From: Niallia nealsonii
GTDB lineage: Bacteria; Bacillota; Bacilli; Bacillales; Cytobacillaceae
DNA length: 64,000 nucleotides
Direction: 5' to 3'
Assembly (NCBI RefSeq): GCF_002835805.1
Contig: NZ_PISE01000019.1
Coordinates: forward strand, 45,694 to 109,693
Shown here piece by piece: positions 54,601 through 62,422 of the stretch (position 1 is its first letter; the number at the start of each line of letters is the position of its first letter). Position numbers and translations under genes: made by a program. The notes beneath the pieces were generated by a model. The model was not told the origin of the DNA. It did no database searches and saw nothing but the letters and a program-made list of their open reading frames with translations.

Positions 54601-55872
54601 TTACTTAGCAATGTTTATTTTAGGAAATTCTTCTCTTTCCATTTCCGGTATCGGTTTAACCATCACGCCGGCTAAGATTCCAAAGGCAGCTAGAACTCCA
54701 AAGAATACAGGATAGCCTCCTGCCGCAACAATTGGACCTGCAGTAGAGTTTGCAAGAGATCCCCCAATGTCATGTGCAATATTGACAATCCCCATATCTT
54801 TTGCTGCGTCTTCAGGGTGTGGAAGGATTCTTGTCATAAGGGCCATATCTACTGCCAAGAACATTCCAAAACCAAGGGAAATAACAGCACCACATACGTA
54901 GGAAATAGAGATACTCGGAGCAAAACCAAGACCAATAATACCTATTGCGGTAATCACTGCAGCAAGAAAAACAAATGGTTTTTGGCGGCCAAATTTATCT
55001 GAAAGGGCACCACCAATGATACTAGCAACCGCCAAAACAGGTATGGTTATGTTTGAGTTAGTTGAAACAATTCCTGCCAATGCCTCTTGGGAGACATGAA
55101 AATGTTCAAGATAATAAACACTCGTAAAAGAAGTAGCAGTGTAGGCCACCCCCATAAAAAGTCTTGTTAACACTCCATATGTGAAGGATGGATATTTTTT
55201 AGGGCTTGGATAAATGCGAGACATTTTTTCACTGAAGGTTAATGTATTATTTTGTCCGCGTTCTTTTTGATACTCCACTTTCCCTTCTTTTACTAATACA
55301 CATGTAATAATTGCGGAGATAATACTTATGATTCCAAGTAATAAAAATTTGTTTTCAACACTCCAACTATTTAACATGAACATTAAGTTGAGCCCAACAA
55401 GAATCGCAACTGGACCGATGAGACCAAAGATTCCTGACGCCGTACCACGTTTATTTTCCGGCACTTGATCGGGAATAATTGCTGTTGTTGCAGTCAGCAT
55501 AAAGGATAGAAGGATTTTAGCTAGCAACCAAAATACCAAAAGTATGGTGAAGGATTTAGCCGTACCAACTCCGTAAAGTGCTGCAGCTGCTCCAATTGCA
55601 CCAATTAATATCCAAGGTCGGCGACGGCCAAATGCTAATGTGGTTCGATCACTGATCATACCGGCCAGATATTGACTAAAAACACCTGTGATTCCAGTAG
55701 CTAATCCAATAATACTAAAATTAATGGTAACGTTTTCAGGATTAAGCATAGCCAATTTAACTGTAAGCAAGAATGCAAGTGGGATAACCATGGCAATGTT
55801 ATAACCAAAGCTTCCAATAGAAATACCTGCAATTAATCGAGGAAAAGGTGTTTTAATTACATTAGAATTCAT
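54601..55872 (-). CDS. MFS sugar-type transporter (SLC45/GPH-like)
   Basis: 423 residues, twelve helices. The loop 2-3 phrase SQYLAGMISDRTTLAFGRRRPWILIG, with core DRTTLAFGRRRPW, is typical of the sucrose/maltose-type MFS symporters related to SLC45 and GPH carriers, and GGALSDKFGRQKPF repeats it in the second half. A cre-like site lies 36 bases upstream of the ATG. Upstream neighbour of the small peptide and second rhamnosidase genes; it probably brings in the rhamnoside they hydrolyse. Confidence 0.88.
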   Translation of the reverse strand: MNSNVIKTPFPRLIAGISIGSFGYNIAMVIPLAFLLTVKLAMLNPENVTINFSIIGLATGITGVFSQYLAGMISDRTTLAFGRRRPWILIGAIGAAAALYGVGTAKSFTILLVFWLLAKILLSFMLTATTAIIPDQVPENKRGTASGIFGLIGPVAILVGLNLMFMLNSWSVENKFLLLGIISIISAIITCVLVKEGKVEYQKERGQNNTLTFSEKMSRIYPSPKKYPSFTYGVLTRLFMGVAYTATSFTSVYYLEHFHVSQEALAGIVSTNSNITIPVLAVASIIGGALSDKFGRQKPFVFLAAVITAIGIIGLGFAPSISISYVCGAVISLGFGMFLAVDMALMTRILPHPEDAAKDMGIVNIAHDIGGSLANSTAGPIVAAGGYPVFFGVLAAFGILAGVMVKPIPEMEREEFPKINIAK

Positions 55873-55908
55873 TTTTATAACCTTCCTTCTTTAATATTTT
55901 TTAAACTT

Positions 55909-55922
55909 TGAAAGCGCTTCTA
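55909..55922 (-). promoter_or_regulatory. cre-like site before the SLC45-type transporter gene
   Basis: TGAAAGCGCTTCTA contains the palindromic core GAAAGCGCTTC and deviates from the cre consensus only near its end. It lies 36 bases upstream of the start codon. Confidence 0.6.
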
Positions 55923-56044
55923 TATACAGTGTATCCCAAGAACCAATAGGTAACTATAGCCATATACGACAAAAATACTATCCATTTCAAACCTTATTGT
56001 TAGATAATTATCACGATTATGATAAATATACCTGTAGCAATCTA

Positions 56045-56074
56045 AAAAAATCCACACAGATGCATGGATTTTTT
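56045..56074 (-). terminator. Intrinsic terminator after the GH43 gene
   Basis: AAAAATCCA (56046-56054) pairs with TGGATTTTT (56065-56073); on the minus strand a T run follows. 19 bases beyond the GH43 stop. Confidence 0.75.
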
Positions 56075-56092
56075 AACATAGTCTCTAGAATT

Positions 56093-57430
56093 TTATCTAA
56101 AGATTATTGTATGAACTTCTAGGCTATTAACCTTACTAAATTTTAATTTTATCTGATGCTTACCTGAAGATCCTTGAAAAGAGGAATTCATAATATGTCC
56201 TTTATCTAGAATAATACTTCCTGAAGCTTCTTTTTCATTATCTAAATAAATTTTAATTTCACCACTACCAGTGCCTTCTATTGAGATATCATTAACTGGC
56301 TTTTCCCATTCTACATATCGATAAATAGCCTCGTCCCCGTCTCTTATATCAGTTAAACCTTCCCATCCATTTTTTAAAGGAGCAATGTAAACACTGCCGG
56401 TTAACTGACATGCCCGATAAGCCTCTATTATTTCAGTAATGGCAAATGGTCTGCCAGCCCCTTGAGAAGTCATTTTAACTTCCTTAATGCTACCATCTTC
56501 ATTAAAGAAAATGGGTTCAATGCAGAGCCTACGTTTTTGCTGCCTATTCTGAGAGCTTCGATGATAAAATACATACCACTGTCCATTCACTTCTTCAATT
56601 GAACCATGATTATTCCAGCTCTGCGGATCACAACCATCGTTATCAACAATAACTCCCCTATACTGAAACGGTCCAAGCGGTGATTTACTAGTTGCATAGG
56701 CCAAGGACGTAGGTTTGCCGCGAACCATGCTGGAATATAAAAAATAATATGTATCTTCACGTTTTCGAAGTGAACTGCCTTCATGAAAATAATGTTCCTC
56801 TTCGGTAACAATATTATATAAAATAGATCCTTCTTCAAACTCGACCATATTGTCTTTTAATTTTGCAACATGGGCAAAGAACTGTCCCCAATAGAAATAG
56901 GCCTGACCATCATCATCGATAAAAACGGCTGGGTCAATTCCACCACATGGTAGTTGAGCCGGGTTATTAAATGGACCTTCTGGTTTATCTGCCACTGCAA
57001 CCCCTTCGCTAGAATCGGCCATACAAAAATACAGATAATATTTCCCATCCCTGTAAATGGCATCTGGTGCAAACAACATATCATCCGGGAACTTGGGAAT
57101 CTCTAACTTTCCATCCTTGGTATCTTTTTGAATCATTTTCTTCAAAAATGGTGTCGGCTTTGTCCAGTCAATACTACTTGGATACTTTGGTGCATTCTTA
57201 TCAAAAATCCAAGGTATTTTACTTGAATCAAACGATACTCCATGATCTACCCAATCAACCATATTGTCTGATGAAAAGACCCGATACTCTTTACTACAGA
57301 ATATATTCTCCTCTTGATCCCAAGAACCATATACATATACTCTGCCATCTGGCATAACATGTGCTTCTGGATCCGGAATATGTAAATTTGATGGTAGAAC
57401 TGGATTGCGACAATCTTTATATTCTTTCAT
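56093..57430 (-). CDS. GH43 glycoside hydrolase (beta-xylosidase/arabinosidase type)
   Basis: 445 residues: five-bladed propeller (1-~315) with the GH43 triad visible as Asp20 in HIPDPEAHV, Asp near 165 in GGIDPAVFID and Glu near 215 in FHEGSSLRK, then a C-terminal beta domain (about 330-445) like a CBM6-type module (GDEAIYRYVEWEKPVNDIS). No signal peptide, so cytoplasmic. Family members cut arabinose, xylose or galactose from plant oligosaccharides; here it sits between rhamnosidase genes and may trim side residues from the same imported substrate. Own cre-like site upstream and own terminator. Confidence 0.92.
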   Translation of the reverse strand: MKEYKDCRNPVLPSNLHIPDPEAHVMPDGRVYVYGSWDQEENIFCSKEYRVFSSDNMVDWVDHGVSFDSSKIPWIFDKNAPKYPSSIDWTKPTPFLKKMIQKDTKDGKLEIPKFPDDMLFAPDAIYRDGKYYLYFCMADSSEGVAVADKPEGPFNNPAQLPCGGIDPAVFIDDDGQAYFYWGQFFAHVAKLKDNMVEFEEGSILYNIVTEEEHYFHEGSSLRKREDTYYFLYSSMVRGKPTSLAYATSKSPLGPFQYRGVIVDNDGCDPQSWNNHGSIEEVNGQWYVFYHRSSQNRQQKRRLCIEPIFFNEDGSIKEVKMTSQGAGRPFAITEIIEAYRACQLTGSVYIAPLKNGWEGLTDIRDGDEAIYRYVEWEKPVNDISIEGTGSGEIKIYLDNEKEASGSIILDKGHIMNSSFQGSSGKHQIKLKFSKVNSLEVHTIIFR

Positions 57431-57529
57431 TTTTCCACTCCTCTAAAAATCTCTTTAAAAACAAACTAAAAGCTGGAGATTACACTATTATCCATTAATA
57501 AATGCCCTGGGTTCATAATAAATCTCAAA

Positions 57530-57543
57530 TGAAAGCGCTTCTC
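57530..57543 (-). promoter_or_regulatory. cre-like site before the GH43 gene
   Basis: TGAAAGCGCTTCTC shares the core GAAAGCGCTTCT with the site at 55909. It is 100 bases upstream of the GH43 start, within the promoter-bearing gap. The rest of the 57431-57720 gap shows no other feature. Confidence 0.6.
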
Positions 57544-57720
57544 ATTTAGTGTATAAAAGGTACTAGCTAATAACAATAACAATATCCACCAAAAATCCTA
57601 TCCATTTCAAACATGATAAAAACACCTAAATCCTCTTAAGGCGCCAAAGTAATTTTTAATTTTGTCCAGGTAACTCGTAAACTTCTTTATCTAACTTTTT
57701 AGCTAGTTCAAAAACAGGTA

Positions 57721-57757
57721 AAAAAAGAACAACCACTACACAACAGAAGTGATTGCC
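57721..57757 (-). terminator. Intrinsic terminator after the GH78-like gene
   Basis: AACAACCACT (57728-57737) and AGTGATTGCC (57748-57757) form ten pairs if G-U is allowed, followed on the minus strand by CTTTTTTT. Confidence 0.7.
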
Positions 57758-57770
57758 CTTTTTATTTACC

Positions 57771-59339
57771 TTATAAATTGAACTTTCTAATTAAATATGT
57801 TGGTGTACAGCTCCATGCATGACAATAGCTATTAATTAAATGGCTTCCATAAGGTGAATAGTCTTTATTCTTAGGATCATATAGTTCCCAGAAAGTATCC
57901 GCTCCATCTTTAATCATTCCACCCCAGTATGCTTTCATTTCGGTTATTGCCCGCTCTTTTTCATCAGAAATAATTAGGGCTTCTACGAGATGATGATACA
58001 TATATGGAGTAGCTAATCCAACAGCTGGTTTAACTTCCAATAAACGCTTCATGAGTTGTTTATTTTCTTCCTCATTAAAGACCCCTGCAAGTACCATCCA
58101 AATTTGGCTTGCCCATGATATCTGTCGGTCTGCCCCACTAATAAAAAACTGTTGTTCTTCATCCCAAAGATGTTTTTTTGTGGCTTCCACTATTTCTTCT
58201 AATCTCTCTTTCAGTGTGTATCTCTGAGGCGATTTTAATACATTTGCAAGATTAATAGCCTGCTTCATAGAATAAATTAATACCGCCTGAGAAGGTGTTT
58301 GCTTATTTAGACCTTCCTCCCAATCAATGAATGACCACCAGTCTGAAGAATCTCTAACAATATGATTCTCATCAAGACGGTCAAGCGCAAGCTCTATTTG
58401 TCGATATGCGGTAGACCATAGTTCCTTTAACGTCTCCATATCCTTTGTTGCATAATAGTAATCATGTAAAGTGGAGATGAAAAAGAGCGAATAATCAAAT
58501 AAATAAGTGTCATCTGCAATAAGTGTTGGCGAAACAAAAATATTGGCAGTAACTTTACCATGTTTATCTGGTACAGCAGCGAAAAGGTAAAGACACCGCT
58601 TTACAAGATCATTCGTTTTAAATGTTTCATAGTTTGCAAGTGCCTGCAATCGTAAATCACCAAGCCATAGACGGCGGTCACGCTTTGGTCCGTCTTCAAA
58701 TACATCCTGCATGCAATCTGCCAGAGTTTTAATACTGATTTCATCCATTTTTTTTAGTAATGGATCTTCATGAGAAATGGTTCCAATAGCAGCTATATCT
58801 GCCGATGTAATCGCTTTGCATTCAATATTTTCAAAAACAACCCGATATTTTGGAGATGTCTCCAGTACTTCAAATTTTATATACCTAAAACTATAGCGCC
58901 TTGGTAATTTAATAATACCTGGAAGAACATCCACGAATATTATTTCTTCTTGTAGCCATGAACTGCTTAGCCACCCATTATAGTTTTCAAATGGTTCTGC
59001 CATCTCAACAGGCATTTCACCAATCGTCAATTTTAATTTAAGTGGTGCATCTGGAGGACTCCCAGTTGAACGAACATCGATAGTAAGATAGCCTACATAA
59101 TGATTGCCAAAATCGAGTATAAAAGAATCATTTTTACCATAATCTTGGTCTGAAAGGGTTGAAATGGGAGCTATAAACTCAGACTTCCAGCCATGAATAA
59201 CGTTTGAATCTTCTTTTACTTCTATTAAAGCTGCCGGCTTCACAATGGTTTCAAAAAATTTGGGCTTTAATCGTTCTGCTTGATCAACAAACTTTTCATT
59301 TCTAACAATGACTTGATCCTTCATTTTTTGAATACTCAT
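57771..59339 (-). CDS. Shortened GH78-like (rhamnosidase-related) protein
   Basis: 522 residues: one N-terminal beta domain (about 40-175, ending RRYSFRYIKFEVLE) and an (alpha/alpha)6 barrel with the motif DGPKRDRRLWLGDLRLQALA near residue 213, a variant of the GH78 DCPQRDERxGWTGD motif, and later WWSFIDWEEGLNK. It lacks the front modules and the C-terminal beta sandwich of the 940-residue copies, so it is a different subfamily, probably cutting another small glycoside. No signal peptide. Starts four bases inside the end of the symporter gene (ATGA). Confidence 0.88.
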   Translation of the reverse strand: MSIQKMKDQVIVRNEKFVDQAERLKPKFFETIVKPAALIEVKEDSNVIHGWKSEFIAPISTLSDQDYGKNDSFILDFGNHYVGYLTIDVRSTGSPPDAPLKLKLTIGEMPVEMAEPFENYNGWLSSSWLQEEIIFVDVLPGIIKLPRRYSFRYIKFEVLETSPKYRVVFENIECKAITSADIAAIGTISHEDPLLKKMDEISIKTLADCMQDVFEDGPKRDRRLWLGDLRLQALANYETFKTNDLVKRCLYLFAAVPDKHGKVTANIFVSPTLIADDTYLFDYSLFFISTLHDYYYATKDMETLKELWSTAYRQIELALDRLDENHIVRDSSDWWSFIDWEEGLNKQTPSQAVLIYSMKQAINLANVLKSPQRYTLKERLEEIVEATKKHLWDEEQQFFISGADRQISWASQIWMVLAGVFNEEENKQLMKRLLEVKPAVGLATPYMYHHLVEALIISDEKERAITEMKAYWGGMIKDGADTFWELYDPKNKDYSPYGSHLINSYCHAWSCTPTYLIRKFNL

Positions 59340-60700
59340 ACCGCTTCCCCCTGATTTGAAGTCTTCTTTTTAGAATTACGTGCATCAATATCTGCACGAA
59401 TTTGTGGGTATATTTTATCTAAATCGTAAAATCTCATGATAATCATGGAAATTACAACAAATATTGCCGGGATGATAAGATAGCCCATTTTAATTGCCAG
59501 TAAGGCATCATTTGTCTGTGTGGTATTCGGTGCATAATTTCCCCATGTTAACATTAGTCCAAATAATGCTCCAGCAATTGCCATTGTTACTTTCCCAATA
59601 AATCCATTTAATGCGGATAAAATACCAGCTGCATTAATACCAGTTTTCCATTCTCCATAATCAACAGGATCTGCTTGCATAGAAAAATAGATACTCTGAC
59701 GTGTTCCGTGACCTATTGCAGCAATAATAGCTCCTACTATAATAAATGGAATAGAGGCACCCACAGCTAGCATAAGCAAAATACCTAACAAATTTACAGC
59801 GCTGGCAATCATAAATAAGTTGCGCTTGTACATTCTTTTCGCAATGATTGGGGTAATAAAAGTTCCAGCTAGAGGAACAAATGAACCTATTCCTGCTATT
59901 AAACCAACAAGATCTGGACGATTAAGATTGTATGTGAAGTAATAAATGAGAGCACCTTGCTGAAAGAAATATGCACCCCACATAAACAAAATATTTAATG
60001 CAAAAATATAATATGGCTTATTTCCTTTCAAGGTTAAAAATGCTTGTTTTACAGTTATTTTTTCCTCTTGTACTATTACTTTTTCTTGAACATTTTTAAA
60101 TGTAAAAAAGAATAAAAGGCAAGCGATTACAGAAAAGATTACCATGGTCCAGAAAAAGCCTTGTGCTTGTGAACCATTTCCTAGTCCTTTTACCATTGGC
60201 ATAGTTAGTACACTAACAGCAGTCGCCCCAATGAATGAAAAGATTATACGCACTGTTGCCAACATAGTGCGTTCTTGAGGATCGCTAGTTAAGCTTGGCA
60301 AAATAGAAGCTAGAGGTATATTTACCATCGTATATGCAATAGAAAGTCCTGTATAAGTAATATAGGCATAAAGCAATTTGGAAGCTGGACCAACATCTGG
60401 CACATAGAATGCAAGAATACCTAGTAGCGCGAAAGGAATAGCCCCATATAAAAAGTATGGTCTTGATTTCCCCCACTTTGTATTCGTTTTATCAATGAGA
60501 ATTCCCATCAATATATCAGCAACGCCATCTATTATTCTTGTTAACAAAAAGAGCAAACTTACTTGGACTGCTGCAATTCCCACAACATCTGTATAATAGA
60601 ACATTAAGTATAACCCAATCATTTGCCAAACTAAGTTACATGATAAATCTGCTACACCATAACCAACCCGTTGACGCCATACACCTACTGCTGATTTCAT
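59336..60700 (-). CDS. GPH-family sugar:cation symporter (MelB/YicJ-like)
   Basis: 454 residues, twelve helices. Features of the glycoside-pentoside-hexuronide family: GVWRQRVGYGVADLSCNLVW at the start, the cation-site region TRIIDGVADILMGILIDKTN, KWGKSRPYFLYGAIPF, and DYGEWKTGINAAGILSALNG in the C-terminal half. Imports an intact glycoside with a cation. It overlaps the GH78-like gene by four bases, so transporter and hydrolase are made together. A cre-like site lies 50 bases upstream. Confidence 0.93.
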   Translation of the reverse strand: MKSAVGVWRQRVGYGVADLSCNLVWQMIGLYLMFYYTDVVGIAAVQVSLLFLLTRIIDGVADILMGILIDKTNTKWGKSRPYFLYGAIPFALLGILAFYVPDVGPASKLLYAYITYTGLSIAYTMVNIPLASILPSLTSDPQERTMLATVRIIFSFIGATAVSVLTMPMVKGLGNGSQAQGFFWTMVIFSVIACLLFFFTFKNVQEKVIVQEEKITVKQAFLTLKGNKPYYIFALNILFMWGAYFFQQGALIYYFTYNLNRPDLVGLIAGIGSFVPLAGTFITPIIAKRMYKRNLFMIASAVNLLGILLMLAVGASIPFIIVGAIIAAIGHGTRQSIYFSMQADPVDYGEWKTGINAAGILSALNGFIGKVTMAIAGALFGLMLTWGNYAPNTTQTNDALLAIKMGYLIIPAIFVVISMIIMRFYDLDKIYPQIRADIDARNSKKKTSNQGEAV

Positions 60701-60749
60701 TGTATTTCCTCCTGTGCATTACAAAAAGTTGAACTAGTTCTTATTTATA

Positions 60750-60763
60750 TTAAAACGCTTTCT
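60750..60763 (-). promoter_or_regulatory. cre-like site before the GPH symporter gene
   Basis: TTAAAACGCTTTCT matches TGWAARCGYTWNCW except at the second base, 50 bases upstream of the ATG. Confidence 0.55.
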
Positions 60764-60863
60764 GAATACGGATACAACGAACGGTTTACAGATAAAACAT
60801 GCTCTTTTTACAGGCGCATATAAACACTTCTCTACAAAGTAAAAATGTAGAGTTATTGTTGGT

Positions 60864-61847
60864 TCATTTTTTTTTACGGTAATGATTTGGTGTACATCCG
60901 TAATGATCTTTAAACTTTCGGTGAAAGAAACTACTGCTTTCATATCCGATTTCAAATGCAATTTCTCCGATACTTTTAGATGTATTTTTTAGTAAAACAG
61001 AGGCCCGAACCATTTTTTGCGATTGCAGAAGCTCTATAAATGTTTTTCCAGTACGCTCTTTTAGCATATTCCCTAAATAATTAGAGTTAAAGTTAAATTG
61101 CTTTGCAAGGGAAGTTAAAGTACACTCTTTATAATTTCTTTCAATATAGTGAAGAATTTCCATAATATTAGTTCGACCAATTTTTTCTTCACTTTCAAAA
61201 TTTTTATCTAGTTGGTATATACGCATTAATTCTATAAAGAGCACAGGTAATAACGCAGAGACTATTTCAAGGGAATAATCAGATGGATCAAAAAACTCAC
61301 ATAATACCTTTTTAATCGTGTATTGCAATTCATCATTATCTTGAGAATGAAATAATATATACCGATCATGTACCTGATTCTCTGTTAATGCATTTAATAA
61401 AAACTCTGATACAACCCCTTTGCCAGTAAATTGTGTCCAGAATGCAGTAGAAAAAGTCTCTTTTTTCATAATAATATTAATAAGAATATCGTCTTTACCT
61501 AAAGCTGGTATGCTATGAGGAACGTCCGTATCTAATAAACAGACCTGCCCCTTTGTTAAGGTGATTTCCTTTTCATTAATAATTTGTTTGCAGATTCCAG
61601 AATATACATAGTTAATCTCAATAAAGGAATGTATATGAAGGGGCATATCCGCAAAGCGATGATGCTTATTAATAAAAATAGGTCCCCTATGAAAAAAATA
61701 TTCTTCTTGCATTCTTGGAATATTACTTCCACTTTCAATGAGCAGTTCATGTCCATCAAAATCATTCACATTATTTCCTGTTTTTATTTGAACTTCTTCA
61801 ATATAATCAAATTTTCGTAAGTATTCATCAAGTTGCTGATGATTCAC
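60864..61847 (-). CDS. AraC-family regulator with cupin sensor (copy 2)
   Basis: 327 residues; cupin part HIHSFIEINYVYSGICKQII and GQVCLLDTDVPHSIPALGKD, DNA-binding part ERNYKECTLTSLAKQFNFNS and IGEIAFEIGYESSSFFHRKF. By eye it is a paralogue of the AraC protein at 47.4 kb; the cupin block is almost the same. GTG start after GGGGAGG. It precedes the GPH-GH78-like operon in the same direction and probably activates it. Both copies share LLDT...ILINI around the effector pocket. Confidence 0.92.
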   Translation of the reverse strand: MNHQQLDEYLRKFDYIEEVQIKTGNNVNDFDGHELLIESGSNIPRMQEEYFFHRGPIFINKHHRFADMPLHIHSFIEINYVYSGICKQIINEKEITLTKGQVCLLDTDVPHSIPALGKDDILINIIMKKETFSTAFWTQFTGKGVVSEFLLNALTENQVHDRYILFHSQDNDELQYTIKKVLCEFFDPSDYSLEIVSALLPVLFIELMRIYQLDKNFESEEKIGRTNIMEILHYIERNYKECTLTSLAKQFNFNSNYLGNMLKERTGKTFIELLQSQKMVRASVLLKNTSKSIGEIAFEIGYESSSFFHRKFKDHYGCTPNHYRKKK

Positions 61848-62061
61848 TATTTGGTACCTCCCCTTCTTAATAGTTTACTACCTAGCTTTATTTAAATAGA
61901 TAATGGCTAATTATACCTTGGAGAGAAATCACTAAGCAAACGAATTTTTTTATCAAATGTATACTTAAATCTCCCCTATGCTGTCTTATATAAACGATTT
62001 AGGATTCTGTCTGATTAAGGAATTCTTCAATATGTCAGTCCCGTAAACACTAAAAACATGG

Positions 62062-62169
62062 ACCATCCTGGAAACGATTTTGGCTTTTGCGGCTTTTGGA
62101 ATGGTATTAATCCTAGATTTATTTAATAGGCAAAACCGCAGAATTTTTTTCTCTGCGGTTTTTTACTAG
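62062..62169 (+). other. Possible relic of a small hydrophobic (holin-like toxin type) peptide
   Basis: A frame without a proper start codon reads TILETILAFAAFGMVLILDL then FNRQNRRIFF. The ETxLxxxxFGMxxxxLxxFNRxNRR pattern resembles the short holin-like toxin peptides of Bacilli. An ATG at 62058 is one base out of frame, and there is no ribosome site; the frame runs through a terminator hairpin. A frameshifted remnant or chance are both possible. Confidence 0.3.
62132..62164 (+). terminator. Intrinsic terminator hairpin, plus strand
   Basis: AAACCGCAGA (62133-62142) pairs with TCTGCGGTTT (62152-62161), followed by a T run. No intact plus-strand gene lies upstream, so it implies a small transcript or a lost gene. 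Confidence 0.65.
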
Positions 62170-62422
62170 ATTAAATTAAGAGAATAAGCTTATTGAAAAT
62201 ATCAATACGTAAGCAGCTTACGAACCCACAACACATCCGCTCAAGAAACAGGAATAAGAGCTAATTAAAAGTCTCCTTTTTCACATCATTTCTATCCCAT
62301 ATAATTTTTACTAAGTATATAAATTTCTTTATGGACTATGTTCATAAAGAATGTTGCAATTGCAAATAGTTTTTTGTTCGGATCAACTCAGTGCTAGTTA
62401 AGCCGTAGCTATCCTAATGCGT
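62170..62422. other. Intergenic DNA downstream of the beta-helix gene
   Basis: A palindrome CGTAAGC-A-GCTTACG lies near 62208. Nothing else recognisable. Confidence 0.4.
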
